Made by a program: the position numbers and the translations under genes. The notes under the pieces were generated by a model that was not told the DNA's origin, made no database searches, and was given only the letters and a program-made list of their open reading frames with translations. Below, piece after piece: positions 35,774 through 45,012 of a stretch of 64,000 bases of DNA. How positions within the stretch are numbered: position 1 is the first letter of the stretch; every line of letters starts with the position of its first letter. The stretch is from Catelliglobosispora koreensis DSM 44566 (GTDB taxonomy: Bacteria > Actinomycetota > Actinomycetes > Mycobacteriales > Micromonosporaceae): assembly GCF_000379685.1 (NCBI RefSeq), contig NZ_KB903261.1, forward strand, positions 62,097 through 126,096, in the 5' to 3' direction.

Positions 35774-36700
35774 CTAGTTCACCAGCGTTCGGCCGGTGAG
35801 GATGAGGAACACATCCTCCAAAGTGGAGCGCCGCACCAGCACGCTCGACGGGGTGAAGCCCCTGCGGTGCACTTCGCTAACCGCGCCCTCGCCGTCGGCT
35901 GTGTAGAGCAGGAGCCGGTCAGGCAGCGGATCGAGCCGATCGCCAATGCCTGCTAGCTTTTCCACGAATGATGCCGGGCTTTCCGTGCCGAAGCGCAGCT
36001 CGACAACTTCCTTTGTGGAATGAGTGTCGATGAGATACCGCGGTGAGCCTTCCGCGACGACCTTGCCGCGGTCCATCACGACGAGGCGGTCGCACAGCTG
36101 CTCGGCCTCATCCATGTAATGGGTGGTGAGCACAAGCGTCGTGCCAGCTTGCTTAAGCCGGAAAAGCCGCTCCCACAACAGATGCCGTGCCTGCGGATCG
36201 AGGCCGGTCGTCGGCTCGTCAAGCAGCACAAGGTCAGGCTCGTTGACCATCGCGCGGGCAATGGTCAGGCGTCGTTTCATGCCACCGGAAAGCTGCTCCA
36301 CCTTGCCGTCGGCCTTCTCGGCCAGCTGCACGAACTCGATCAGTTCTGTCGCGCGGCGCCGTCCCTCGGAACGCGGAATCCCGAAGTAGCGGGCATAGGT
36401 CGTGAGGTTCTCAAAGACGGTCAGGTCAGGGTCGAGGTTGTCGTGCTGTGGGCAAACCCCGAGACGGGCGCGAATGCGCGAGCCGTCTCGCACGGGATCC
36501 ATGCCGAGGATGCGCAGCTCGCCCCCGGTTGGCTCGGAAACACATCCGATCATGCGCATGGTCGAAGACTTGCCAGCACCGTTCGGCCCAAGGAAACCGA
36601 ACGCCTCACCCGGCGCGACCTCCAGGTCAATCCCCTTGACCGCGGCGAAATCCCCGAACTTTTTCTCCAGGGCGCGTGCATAGATGAGAGGTTCAGTCAC
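35774..36700 (-). CDS. ABC transporter ATP-binding protein (NodI/DrrA-like)
   Basis: The 308-residue ATPase shows Walker [10 protein letters not shown] (38-46), signature LSGGM (137-141), Walker B LVLLDEP (157-163) and the H-loop TTHYMDE. The C-terminal 80 residues form the DrrA-type extension. It energises the two permeases in the same operon; lipooligosaccharide or drug export is a family-level guess. Confidence 0.93.
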   Translation of the reverse strand: MTEPLIYARALEKKFGDFAAVKGIDLEVAPGEAFGFLGPNGAGKSSTMRMIGCVSEPTGGELRILGMDPVRDGSRIRARLGVCPQHDNLDPDLTVFENLTTYARYFGIPRSEGRRRATELIEFVQLAEKADGKVEQLSGGMKRRLTIARAMVNEPDLVLLDEPTTGLDPQARHLLWERLFRLKQAGTTLVLTTHYMDEAEQLCDRLVVMDRGKVVAEGSPRYLIDTHSTKEVVELRFGTESPASFVEKLAGIGDRLDPLPDRLLLYTADGEGAVSEVHRRGFTPSSVLVRRSTLEDVFLILTGRTLVN

Positions 36701-36834
36701 GTAGCGAAACTACTCGATACATCGATGGTTCTCTAGTGCGTCCTATGATTTAGTTTACTGAATGCACATTCATCGATATTGTGGTTCGTCCTAAATGGAT
36801 GGCCGTACTGATATGTCGCGCAGGGAGGGCATAC

Positions 36835-38106
36835 GTGCCAAGTGAGGGTTTATTCGTACAAGTCGGTGCCACTCGCGATGGACTGGACCCCTATCTGGAC
36901 GCGGCACGACGGCGCGGTCTAACCGCTGTACTCGTGGAAACGCCCGACTACTTAATCTTTCGTGAGCAATTAGGACGCCGGCCATTCGACGCGACGATTG
37001 CCGTGCAAAATCCAGCGGATCCGCAAGCACTAGTGGATGCGCTAGATGCAACTCCCGTCCTGATGCTCCCCGGGTTTGAACGCTATACAGCTTCGGCCTA
37101 CACGGCGGCTGAGTCACTGGGGGCGCGCCCGGCGAGACAGTCTCCAGCGTTCACCGCGCCATACAAACGGGCACAACGCGCCGCGGTCGCGTTGGCGGGC
37201 ATAGCAGTGCAGCAGCCCCGCCACATCCTGCTGGATTCGCTTGAGGATCTAACACCGTCCTTGGATTGCGGCCTTACCTTCCCTGTGGTGGTCAAGCCTG
37301 GCAACGGTGGCGGCGGGCTAGGCGTGCTGTTGGTTAGCCAGCCCGGTGCGCTAACCGAAGCGGCACAGTTACTTCGCGAGGTGACCAATTACGGTGGCAG
37401 CACTTTCGATGACTGGCTGATCGAAGAATTCGTGGAGGGAACCGAGGTTTCGGTCCAGGGCGTCGCGAGGGAGGGCAACGTCCAGATTCTGACCTACTGC
37501 GAGAAGGTCATCACCGTTGAAACCGAGCAGGACTCGCTCATTTCAAGTTTTCGTGAGTCAGGGCATATCGCTTATCCGGGCGACGAAGCCGACGCGGCGC
37601 TGCAGGCATTCGCTCAGGGATGCATTTCCGCGGTGGGTTACCAGACGGGACCGTTCCATGTCGACCTCATCCGTGACGGCGATTCGTTGCTGCTACTGGA
37701 AATGGGCTTTCGCTTGTCTGGCATGCGAGTCACGGAGCTTGTCACGTTAGCTTCCGGGTACGACTGGGGTGAGGAGGCATTCAGAAGCCATCTCGGCGAG
37801 CCAGCCAGCCCACGTCAGCCAGCGCCCCACCTGCGTTACGCCGGCCACTTCACCATGCGGCATCCAGAAGAGCTCGACGCGGCACGGCGCCTCATGTCCG
37901 AGTCCGATTCCCGCGTCACGGTGCAGCCGTTCGGCCCACTGCCGGATTTAGCGCACGGTGATGGAGAATGGCCCGCGTCGCTGCACGCGGACATAACCCG
38001 GCACGCTGGTGCCGTTGGCCGCGTCCTCGTCCAGGCGAGCAACCCGCGCCTCGTCGCCATGCAACTGGAGCACTGTAAGGCGGGGATGCGCGTGAGCCAG
38101 CCTTAG
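36835..38106 (+). CDS. ATP-grasp carboxylate-amine ligase-like protein
   Basis: The 423-residue protein has an N-terminal pre-ATP-grasp domain, then the ATP-grasp fold: FPVVVKPGNGGGGLGVLLV as the lysine/glycine loop near 160-178, EEFVEGTEVSVQGV, and FHVDLIRDGDSLLLLEMGFRLSG for metal ligands. Such proteins join a carboxylate to an amine or thiol, for example in dipeptide synthesis. GTG at 36835 has GGGAGGG at five bases; the GTG at 36781 has none. The substrate is unknown. Confidence 0.85.
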   Translation: MPSEGLFVQVGATRDGLDPYLDAARRRGLTAVLVETPDYLIFREQLGRRPFDATIAVQNPADPQALVDALDATPVLMLPGFERYTASAYTAAESLGARPARQSPAFTAPYKRAQRAAVALAGIAVQQPRHILLDSLEDLTPSLDCGLTFPVVVKPGNGGGGLGVLLVSQPGALTEAAQLLREVTNYGGSTFDDWLIEEFVEGTEVSVQGVAREGNVQILTYCEKVITVETEQDSLISSFRESGHIAYPGDEADAALQAFAQGCISAVGYQTGPFHVDLIRDGDSLLLLEMGFRLSGMRVTELVTLASGYDWGEEAFRSHLGEPASPRQPAPHLRYAGHFTMRHPEELDAARRLMSESDSRVTVQPFGPLPDLAHGDGEWPASLHADITRHAGAVGRVLVQASNPRLVAMQLEHCKAGMRVSQP

Positions 38107-38283
38107 CGAACGTTTAGTGGATGGTACTCCGGGCAGGCACGCCCATCTATGAAGGTAAACCCTTGCGTTGACCCTCACGCCGCAACGTTATGGCGAAGAG
38201 CCGTTCCCTACCTTGCCGTAGTGCATTTCGATGCCCGAGACAGGTTGCGATTCCCACTACCCGTCCCCTCGTGAGGAGTCAGA

Positions 38284-40239
38284 GTGAAACGAACTCTGCG
38301 CGGACTTGCCGTTGCGCTGCTAGCCGCAGGCGCGCTCGTCTCCGCTCCGTACACAGCAAATGCGCAACTGGTCATCCCGGATATTTCGCTGACCAACACC
38401 AAAGCGCACTTGCAGCAGTTCCAGAACATCGCCAACGCTAACGGAGGCAACCGCCGTTCCAACACGGCTGGTTACACGGCTTCGGTGAACTATGTCTACG
38501 ACAAGCTGGTCGCGGCCGGCTTCACCGTGGTCAAGCAGAACTGCACCTCTGGCTGCACCTCGGGTTCCGGCCCGAACGTTATCGCCGACTGGCCAGGCGG
38601 AGACGGCAACAACGTCTACATGTTCGGTGCTCACCTTGACGGTGTGTCGGCAGGTCCCGGTATCAACGACAACGGGTCGGGCTCGGGCATGCTGCTTGAG
38701 CTAGCGCTGACGCTGGCGTCGACGAACCCGTCAATGCTCAACCACGTCAGGTTCGGCTGGTGGACCGATGAAGAGCAGGGCCTCAACGGTTCTGAGTTCT
38801 ACGCCAACAACCTGCCGACGTCGGAGCGGTCGAAGATCAAGGCCTACTTCAACTTCGACATGGTCGCCTCGACCAACGGCGGCTATTTCATCAACCGCAT
38901 CTCGTCTGTGCCCGGCCAGGTGCTCAAGCAGTACTACGACACCAACTTCCCGGGCCTGGCCCCGGAAGAAAACGTTGAAGGAGCGGGCCGTTCCGACGAC
39001 GCGTCATTCAACGCGGTCGGCATTCAGACCTCCGGCGTCGCCGCGGGCGCGAGTGCTAACAAGACCAGTGCTCAGGTCACTAAGTGGGGCGGCAACACCG
39101 GCGATTACGACCCGTGTTACCACGCGTCTTGCGACACCTACCCCAGCAACATCAGTGACACGCACCTCAACCGTGCGGGTGACGCGGCGGCATATGCCCT
39201 GTGGACACTCGCGGTGCGGGACGTGGCGCAGAACGACTTCACGATTGCCGCTTCGCCCACCTCTGGCGCGGTCGCACCGGGAAGTTCAGTCAACACAACG
39301 GTTTCAGCGACGCTGACCAACGGCTCGGCCCAGACGGTGAACCTGACCGCCTCTGGCTTGCCCAGCGGCGCGACGGCGAGCTTCAGCCCGACGTCCATCA
39401 GCTCCAACAGCGGCTCATCGACCCTCACGGTTTCGACGACCGCTGCCACACCGCCGGGCACCTATCCCATCACCATTACTGGTACGGGAGCGAGCGCGAC
39501 CAGGACGGCCACGTTCACGCTGACGGTCAACGGCGCGCCGGGTTGCAGTGGCACCAACGGCAATAACGTCAACATCACTGACAACACGACCGTCAACAGT
39601 CCGATCACGATCAGTGGCTGTGCCGGCAACGCTGGTTCAGGGTCAACGGTTGAGGTGCACATCGTGCACACCTACATCGGCGACATGCTCGTGCAGCTGG
39701 TGGCGCCCGACGGCACGCTCTACACCCTGCACAACCGCACGGGTGGCAGCGCGGACAACATCAACCAGACCTACACCACGAACCTGTCGAGTGAAGCCGC
39801 GAACGGCACCTGGAACCTGCGCGTCAACGACAACGCTGGCGGCGACACGGGCTACATCGACACGTGGACGCTAAACCTTGGTGGCTCAACGCCTCCGGGT
39901 TGCACCGGCACGAACGCCAATAACGTGAACATCACCGACAACGCTACCGTGAACAGCCCGATCACCATCTCGGGTTGCTCGGGTAACGGTTCGGCGACGT
40001 CCACTGTGGAGGTGCACATCGTGCACACCTACATCGGTGACATGCTCGTGCAGCTGGTGGCACCCGACGGCACGCTCTACACCCTGCACAACCGCACGGG
40101 TGGCAGCGCCGACAACATCAACCAGACCTACACCACGAACCTGTCGAGTGAGGTCAAGAACGGCACCTGGAACCTGCGGGTCAATGACAACGCGAACAAT
40201 GACACCGGCTATATCGACAGCTGGACGCTAACCCTGTAA
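38284..40239 (+). CDS. Secreted M28 aminopeptidase with Ig-like and two P domains
   Basis: Exported aminopeptidase of 651 residues. A signal peptide (1-27) precedes a catalytic domain like Streptomyces griseus aminopeptidase, with dizinc ligands His117 (GAHLDG), Asp129 (GIND), Glu163/164 (DEEQG), Asp192 (FDMV) and His280 (PCYHASCD, with two cysteines that may bond). Residues ~318-415 form an Ig-like module, and the C-terminus has two P/Homo-B domains that are almost identical. P domains commonly stabilise secreted proteases. A U-tract terminator follows. Confidence 0.93.
   Translation: MKRTLRGLAVALLAAGALVSAPYTANAQLVIPDISLTNTKAHLQQFQNIANANGGNRRSNTAGYTASVNYVYDKLVAAGFTVVKQNCTSGCTSGSGPNVIADWPGGDGNNVYMFGAHLDGVSAGPGINDNGSGSGMLLELALTLASTNPSMLNHVRFGWWTDEEQGLNGSEFYANNLPTSERSKIKAYFNFDMVASTNGGYFINRISSVPGQVLKQYYDTNFPGLAPEENVEGAGRSDDASFNAVGIQTSGVAAGASANKTSAQVTKWGGNTGDYDPCYHASCDTYPSNISDTHLNRAGDAAAYALWTLAVRDVAQNDFTIAASPTSGAVAPGSSVNTTVSATLTNGSAQTVNLTASGLPSGATASFSPTSISSNSGSSTLTVSTTAATPPGTYPITITGTGASATRTATFTLTVNGAPGCSGTNGNNVNITDNTTVNSPITISGCAGNAGSGSTVEVHIVHTYIGDMLVQLVAPDGTLYTLHNRTGGSADNINQTYTTNLSSEAANGTWNLRVNDNAGGDTGYIDTWTLNLGGSTPPGCTGTNANNVNITDNATVNSPITISGCSGNGSATSTVEVHIVHTYIGDMLVQLVAPDGTLYTLHNRTGGSADNINQTYTTNLSSEVKNGTWNLRVNDNANNDTGYIDSWTLTL
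39541..40239 (+). repeat. Tandem duplication of P-domain coding sequence
   Basis: The two P-domain segments have a period of 357 bases. Bases 39652-39794 and 40009-40151 differ at only three of 143 positions, while the domain ends differ more. This points to recent duplication or gene conversion within the gene. Confidence 0.88.
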
Positions 40240-40253
40240 TCGCCAAGATGACT

Positions 40254-40285
40254 GCGGCTGCCTGGATCCTCAGCCAGGCAGCCGC
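40254..40285 (+). terminator. Intrinsic terminator after aminopeptidase gene
   Basis: GCGGCTGCCTGG (40254-40265) pairs exactly with 40274-40285, loop 8 bases, followed by TTTCATTT. Confidence 0.88.
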
Positions 40286-40299
40286 TTTCATTTATGTCA

Positions 40300-40836
40300 C
40301 TAAACCGCCGCGACCGGATGGCCGGACTTCATGCGGGAGCCAAGGAAACTGAACAACAGGAGGGTCAGCCCAGTGGCGACAGCCGTCCACTTCGCGGCGA
40401 CCGGATCCACGGTCAGAGCGAGCACTGTTCCCACGACGGCAAGGCCCATCATCGTCAGGGAAAGCCAGGTGAATACCGGAGCGGCGAACGCCTTGGCGAA
40501 CGGCAGAAAGTGCGCGCCGACCACGAAGATGACCCATAGAACGACCAGATTCGGCTGTTCCAGCACGCGGCTGATGACCGACGATCCCGCGAACATGGCA
40601 AGGACCATAGCCGTGACACTGAAGCCATAGGTGCGAATCGCCGCCCGGCTTGGCGGTCGCTCGGGTGCTGATGGCGGGGGCTTGATGACGGCAAGCCACA
40701 GTACCGCCAGAAATGCCAGCGCCCCGGCCACCCGCACGATGGTGGTGACAGAGGAGGCGAACTCCGTGGAGTTGGCGAAGATAAATGCCATTCCGGCGAC
40801 GGCTCCCACTAGCGAGCCAATGCGACTTCCTTTCAT
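40300..40836 (-). CDS. Five-helix membrane protein, unknown function
   Basis: The 178-residue protein has about five hydrophobic helices (around 8-22, 32-50, 70-90, 98-113 and 120-165). I do not recognise a family. No strong ribosome site is seen, only AGGTG about 15 bases before the ATG. It converges on the aminopeptidase gene. Confidence 0.68.
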   Translation of the reverse strand: MKGSRIGSLVGAVAGMAFIFANSTEFASSVTTIVRVAGALAFLAVLWLAVIKPPPSAPERPPSRAAIRTYGFSVTAMVLAMFAGSSVISRVLEQPNLVVLWVIFVVGAHFLPFAKAFAAPVFTWLSLTMMGLAVVGTVLALTVDPVAAKWTAVATGLTLLLFSFLGSRMKSGHPVAAV

Positions 40837-40926
40837 GATCGCGAAAGTATCACCTGGCTCACTCGCGATGCCAAGGCATCCGCGGACGTCTGATCGGCCC
40901 CTAGCCTCGGATCGTCCAATGTGGTC

Positions 40927-41103
40927 TCACAGCGAACGCGGGCGTGAATCCGGCGCTGTCGGCAGCGAATTGCGGTCGCGCAGGGACAGTTCAAGCGATT
41001 CCGCGAGCCGAAGCACCAACGGCCGCCCCGGACTAGAGCGCCCGGTCTCCACAAAGCTCAGGCCGGCGACCGCGCCACGATTCTGTGGGATTTCCGGGCT
41101 ACA
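40927..41103 (-). pseudogene. Remnant of an XRE helix-turn-helix regulator
   Basis: On the minus strand a frame with no start codon reads AGLSFVETGRSSPGRP then LVLRLAESLELSLRDRN before losing similarity and stopping at 40927. This is the second half of the helix-turn-helix of MmyB-type XRE regulators (SFVETGRS.PSR.MVLRLAE.L..PLR.RN). The upstream half is missing and a stop lies at about 41104. It is a decayed, truncated copy. No working copy of this subfamily is seen elsewhere in the window. The remaining bases to 41241 hold nothing I recognise. Confidence 0.7.
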
Positions 41104-41241
41104 GCAGAGTTAAGCCCCGGCGGCGGAGTGCGGGGATCCACGCTGATCTCCGACTACTCCGCCGCCAACGGGGGTGCTTTAAGAATCGCAATTCGGGCAA
41201 GTCACCGCATTAGGCACAACCCTTAATCCATCCCTAAGTCA

Positions 41242-41598
41242 TCAGGCGGCCACGCAGAATAGGTGACCTTCGGGATCAGCGAGAACCGTCCACTGGTCTC
41301 CGCCGGGCTGAAAGTCCGGTTTCGAAGCGCCCAAAGCGACCAGTTCCTTGACGGACTGGTCGATATCGCTGACCTTGAAGTCGAAGTGGGCATGCTTGGC
41401 CGGGTCGGGCCACTTCTGCGGCTGGTAGTCCGTGACCCGCTGGAAGCCCAGCTGAATCGGGCCGCCGTCGGAGAGATAGACGCAGTCTTCGTCGGAGTAC
41501 GTGACCTTCCACCCGGTCACTTTGGTGTAGAACTCGGCCAGGCTGGCGGGATTGACGCAATCGAGGACGACCGTGCTGAGGTTGGCGATTGAACTCAT
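41242..41598 (-). CDS. VOC superfamily (glyoxalase-like) protein
   Basis: The 118-residue protein has the paired beta-alpha-beta-beta-beta modules of VOC proteins: VVLDCVNPASLAEFYTKVTGWKV and HFDFKVSDIDQSVKELVALGA, ending WTVLADPEGHLFCVAA. It may bind or modify a small molecule. It is divergent from the AraC gene, which may control it. Confidence 0.88.
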   Translation of the reverse strand: MSSIANLSTVVLDCVNPASLAEFYTKVTGWKVTYSDEDCVYLSDGGPIQLGFQRVTDYQPQKWPDPAKHAHFDFKVSDIDQSVKELVALGASKPDFQPGGDQWTVLADPEGHLFCVAA

Positions 41599-41699
41599 GC
41601 CGAAAAGGCTGCCGCGAGCGGGCGTTAGCGTCTTGAAGATTCTTGCGGCCGCCTAAGACACCGTCTGTCCTGTCACACCCGCGTCGTAGCGTCTGGCTC

Positions 41700-42497
41700 G
41701 TGCGTTCTTTCGTTTCGCTCGCCTCGCGGCCGGAGTTCTCCGTCATGGCGGTGAGCTGCCGCGACGATCACCGTGGGTGGTCGGAGGCGGAGTCGCGCGA
41801 CGACTTTCGCGTGGTGCTGGTGCGCAGGGGACGATTCCGCCGGATGGCCACCGGCACAGCGGCCGACATCGATCCGACTCTCGCCTATATCGGCCTGCCC
41901 GGCGAGGAGGAGCGCTTCGCCCATCCCGCTGGCGGTGACGTGTGCACCTCCATCACGCTGACACCGGCGCTGTGGCAGACCATCACCAGCGACACGGCGG
42001 GCATCACGTCAGGAACCCTTTATGTCGACGGGCGAGTCGACCTCGTGCACCGGCGCCTCCTGCGTGCCGCCGAGGTGGGTGACATCGACTATGCGCTCAC
42101 TGAACAACTCGTGAAACTGATTAGCGGTGTCCGTCCAAAGACGACAAGCGCCGCTGACCGGGCCGTGGTCGCGGCCGCGCGCGAAGCCATCCTCGAAGGT
42201 CATCCCGCCACCCAGGGCCTGTTCCCGCTCGCCGAATCGCTCGGGGTCTCGCCCTATCGGCTGAGCCGTGCGTTCACGCGCGAGATGGGGGTTTCGCTTA
42301 CCCGCTATCGCAACCGCGTGCGGGTCGCCCACGCCTTAGAACGTTTGGAAGGCGGCGAAGCCCATCTCGGCCTGCTCGCGGCCGACCTCGGCTTCGCCGA
42401 CCAGGCCCATCTGACCCGCACGTTGCGCGAACACGTAGGGCACACGCCCACGGCGCTTCAGCACCTTCTCGGCACGGCGAAGGCCCCCCGGTCTTAA
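41700..42497 (+). CDS. AraC family regulator
   Basis: The protein of 265 residues has an AraC-type C-terminal double helix-turn-helix (LFPLAESLGVSPYRLSRAFTREMGVSLTRYRNRVRVAHALERL...LAADLGFADQAHLTRTLREHVGHTP). The N-terminal half is a cupin-like sensor. GTG at 41700 is chosen; ATG at 41643 and 41745 are alternatives. Its stop lies in the loop of a terminator hairpin. Confidence 0.85.
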   Translation: MRSFVSLASRPEFSVMAVSCRDDHRGWSEAESRDDFRVVLVRRGRFRRMATGTAADIDPTLAYIGLPGEEERFAHPAGGDVCTSITLTPALWQTITSDTAGITSGTLYVDGRVDLVHRRLLRAAEVGDIDYALTEQLVKLISGVRPKTTSAADRAVVAAAREAILEGHPATQGLFPLAESLGVSPYRLSRAFTREMGVSLTRYRNRVRVAHALERLEGGEAHLGLLAADLGFADQAHLTRTLREHVGHTPTALQHLLGTAKAPRS

Positions 42498-42507
42498 CCG
42501 GAGGGCC
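42482..42507. terminator. Terminator between AraC and hydrolase genes
   Basis: GGCCCCCCGGT (42482-42492) pairs with ACCGGAGGGCC (42497-42507) with one mismatch and a 4-base loop that includes the AraC stop codon. It separates convergent genes. Confidence 0.7.
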
Positions 42508-42523
42508 CGAAAAGCGTTGCTGG

Positions 42524-43384
42524 TTAAAGGACTTCGCGGAGCGCTCCAGCGAAGGCTTCTGGCTGTCCGGCCATCCCAAACTCGCCACCCATGAAGCCAC
42601 CGTGGTGGCTCGGGAAGATGACGGGCTTGAGGCCAAGACGCTCGGCCACGCCCTCGCCAGCGCGGCGGGCGAAGGTGCCTTCCGACTCTTCCCCAACGGC
42701 CAGCACGATACGGGTCGGCGCGGCGCTGAGCGCCTCGAAGTCGTGCTCATAGTGCGTGCAGGTGATGAGGTTCTGGGCGAACAGCACATCGTCACGTGAG
42801 CCGTCGTCTTCCGTGGGCATCCCGAAATCAGCCGGGCTCGGCATCGGTCCGCTGCCGAAATCAGCCGGAATCGGGCCCTGCAGGCTGGTGATGGCGATGA
42901 ACTTGGCCATCGCGGCACCGAAGCCGTCCCGCTCGTAGGTCTGGCGCATGTCAGCGATGGCGGACAACGCTTCTTCACGGTCCGGCAGGACCTGGGCCGC
43001 GGGCGGCTCGTGGGCCACGAGGGTGCGCACCACTGACGGGTGTTTGGCCACGAGCGCGAGGGCGTTCACGGCACCGCCGCTGCTGGCGAAGATGTCGACC
43101 GGTCCACCCACAGCGGAGATCACTGCGTAAACGTCGCTGGCGTGCAGGTCTGGGGTTGACTCGATCGAGCCGCCGGTGCGCTTGCTGCGGCCAGCCCCAC
43201 GAGGGTCGTAGGTGACCACGGTGCGATCGGGGAAGTATTCCGCGAGCGTGGCGAATCCACTGGCGTCCATCGGCGAACCGAACATCAGCAATGGCGGTTC
43301 AGTCGTTTCCGCCGCCTTGCGCACGTCGTAGGTCAAAGTCACGCCGGGCAGGTCAAGCGTATGGGTTTCGGTCGAGGTCATCAT
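42524..43384 (-). CDS. Alpha/beta hydrolase
   Basis: The 286-residue protein has the fold's strand-nucleophile turn DIFASSGGAVNALAL (Ser in SSGGA), the upstream YDPRGAGRSKRTGG loop and a His in PSHHGGFMGGE near the end. The nucleophile elbow is S-S-G-G rather than G-x-S-x-G. Esterase or related activity is likely; the substrate is unknown. GAAGGG precedes two tandem ATGs at 43384 and 43381. Confidence 0.88.
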   Translation of the reverse strand: MMTSTETHTLDLPGVTLTYDVRKAAETTEPPLLMFGSPMDASGFATLAEYFPDRTVVTYDPRGAGRSKRTGGSIESTPDLHASDVYAVISAVGGPVDIFASSGGAVNALALVAKHPSVVRTLVAHEPPAAQVLPDREEALSAIADMRQTYERDGFGAAMAKFIAITSLQGPIPADFGSGPMPSPADFGMPTEDDGSRDDVLFAQNLITCTHYEHDFEALSAAPTRIVLAVGEESEGTFARRAGEGVAERLGLKPVIFPSHHGGFMGGEFGMAGQPEAFAGALREVL

Positions 43385-43489
43385 CGTTCCCTTCTCGGAG
43401 TTCTAACTCTAAGACGAGGCGGATCTCCGAAACTCATCGCGCGAGCGCGAAGAAGTTTTTAGCCGGGCCAATCTGGGTAGTGGACGGCT

Positions 43490-43696
43490 ATGGAAGAGGG
43501 AATACGGGCAGATCAGCTAAGCGACGACGATTTGCTCCGGGAGCTATATCAAGTGCAGCGCACGCGCCACGAAACAATGCGGCATGGGTCGGACAACGCC
43601 CTCGACACCCACACCGAGCGGATGGCGGAGCTGGAAGCCGAATATTTGCGCCGGTTCCCCGACCGGGAGATCGAACAGTCACGACTGCGCGACTAG
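43490..43696 (+). CDS. DUF6158 family protein
   Basis: Small 68-residue soluble protein with the family pattern ADQLSDDDLLRELYQVQRTRHETMRHGSDNALDTHTERMAELEAEYLRRFPDRE. It is highly charged and helical. The function is unknown. Its last 18 bases overlap the convergent ankyrin gene. Confidence 0.85.
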   Translation: MEEGIRADQLSDDDLLRELYQVQRTRHETMRHGSDNALDTHTERMAELEAEYLRRFPDREIEQSRLRD

Positions 43697-44347
43697 CACC
43701 TCTGCGAGCTCAGTGAAGCCGCGTCGTTCAGCATGCTGCAACGCGGTCACCCCGTCTTTGTCCGCAATGGACACATCGGCGCCAGCTTCGATGAGAATCC
43801 GGGCAATTTCTTGGTACTTGGCGGAGCCGTCGCCAAGGATCACGCACTCCAGCAGGGCGGTCCAGCCCAAGTTGTTGACGTGATTGACGTTGACGCCCGT
43901 CTGAACGACACGCCGCACATACTCGACGTGTCCACGCTCGCTCGCCGGGATGACGGAAATGCCGCCGTACCGGTTGACGATCGTCATGTCTGGGTTGGCG
44001 GGCAGCAGAACTTCAAGCATGGCAACGCTTCCGGTGACGCCAGTCACGAGCCACGGCGTGTCGTGCTGATCGTCGAGGGCATCCGGATCGGCTCCGGCGG
44101 CGACGAGAAGCCGTGCCACCTCAACGTGATCCTCGGTCACGGCGAGCAATAGCGGCGTACGCCCGCGTTCGTCGCGCTTCTCCAACTCCGCCCCAGCGGC
44201 GATAGCTTCTTGCGCGGCGGCCACATCGCCCGCACGCGCGGCCGAAAGCAGGTCAGTCATTGGTGCGTCTCCTTCTGGTGCGGCGGTTGTGCAGGCGCCT
44301 GACAGTGACAATGCCAGAAGCGCCACCGCCAGGCGCCCGCGCTTCAT
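43679..44347 (-). CDS. Ankyrin-repeat lipoprotein
   Basis: The 222-residue protein has a lipoprotein signal with lipobox LSGAC near residue 19, then five or six ankyrin repeats (for example GRTPLLLAVTEDHVEVARLLVAAGADPDALD, GWTALLECVILGDGSAKYQEIARILIEAGADVSIAD). It probably binds a protein partner outside the membrane. Its ATG overlaps the stop of the heme-binding protein gene (ATGA). Ankyrin proteins often accompany oxidative-stress factors such as catalases. Confidence 0.88.
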   Translation of the reverse strand: MKRGRLAVALLALSLSGACTTAAPEGDAPMTDLLSAARAGDVAAAQEAIAAGAELEKRDERGRTPLLLAVTEDHVEVARLLVAAGADPDALDDQHDTPWLVTGVTGSVAMLEVLLPANPDMTIVNRYGGISVIPASERGHVEYVRRVVQTGVNVNHVNNLGWTALLECVILGDGSAKYQEIARILIEAGADVSIADKDGVTALQHAERRGFTELAEVLVAQS

Positions 44348-44877
44348 CGCGTGGCCGCCAGTCCGGCTTCGGCGTATTGGTGGTCGAGCGCTCCGCTAGG
44401 CGCGCCGCCAACCCCAATGGCGGCAACGATTTCGCCGTTGATGGTGATCGGGATGCCGCCGCCGAGGAACAGGGTGCCGGGGAGATCACGGATCGACGGG
44501 TTGGTGCCGCCCGCGTTCGCCGCCAGTGCCGTGGTCGGCTGGCCGAACGAGACCGCAGTGAAAGCCTTGCGCTTGGCCGACTCATCGGTCTGTGGACCGG
44601 CGCCATCGCCATGCAATGACACGCGGACCTGCCCGGAGCGATCCATAATCACCACCGTAACGTGATGGCCGCCCTGTTCAGCGGCATCGATAGTGGCCTG
44701 AGCGATCTGGACCGCCGCGTCGGTTTTCAGCACGCGAACCTGGGTCGTGTCCGCAGCGTTCGGTGCTTTGCCCGCGGTGGCCGCCGGCCCGCCCGCGAGC
44801 GCCAGGCCCGCCGACCCAGCGACCACGCTCAGCCCAGCCGCGACTCCCACCAGCGCCATGCGCCCCTTCAGCTTCAT
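44344..44877 (-). CDS. Exported HbpS/GlcG-type heme-binding protein
   Basis: The 177-residue protein has a signal peptide (to about 28) and the HbpS/GlcG fold: TDAAVQIAQATIDAAEQGGHHVTVVIMDRSGQVRVSLHGDGA and LFLGGGIPITINGEIVAAIGVGGAPSG..DHQYAEAGL. In Streptomyces reticuli HbpS binds heme outside the cell and modulates the kinase SenS. Here a HisKA_3 kinase and LuxR regulator lie divergent to it, repeating that set. ATG at 44877 has GGAGG at five bases; the ATG at 44964 has no support. Confidence 0.87.
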   Translation of the reverse strand: MKLKGRMALVGVAAGLSVVAGSAGLALAGGPAATAGKAPNAADTTQVRVLKTDAAVQIAQATIDAAEQGGHHVTVVIMDRSGQVRVSLHGDGAGPQTDESAKRKAFTAVSFGQPTTALAANAGGTNPSIRDLPGTLFLGGGIPITINGEIVAAIGVGGAPSGALDHQYAEAGLAATR

Positions 44878-44964
44878 CTTTTCCTCCAAAACCATCAGCG
44901 GGTACTCCATGAGCCTGCCCCCGCGCTGAAGGGTGCACGTGGTGAAGGCGGCCGGCGGTGGCAT

Positions 44965-44975
44965 CCATCAGATGG
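44965..44975. promoter_or_regulatory. Palindrome between heme-binding and kinase genes
   Basis: CCATCAGATGG is a perfect palindrome with one central base in the 135-base divergent region. It could bind the adjacent response regulator. Confidence 0.3.
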
Positions 44976-45012
44976 TTGATGTGCGCGGCGCCAGCCCCCG
45001 TACCGTGGACAC

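Noticed and set aside
36720-36778. Two CATCGAT sites between the ABC and ATP-grasp genes
   Set aside because: The shared part is only seven to eight bases and the flanks differ; too weak to call an operator.
39541-40239. CRISPR-like repeat array
   Set aside because: There are only two long copies, in frame within a gene, with no spacers.
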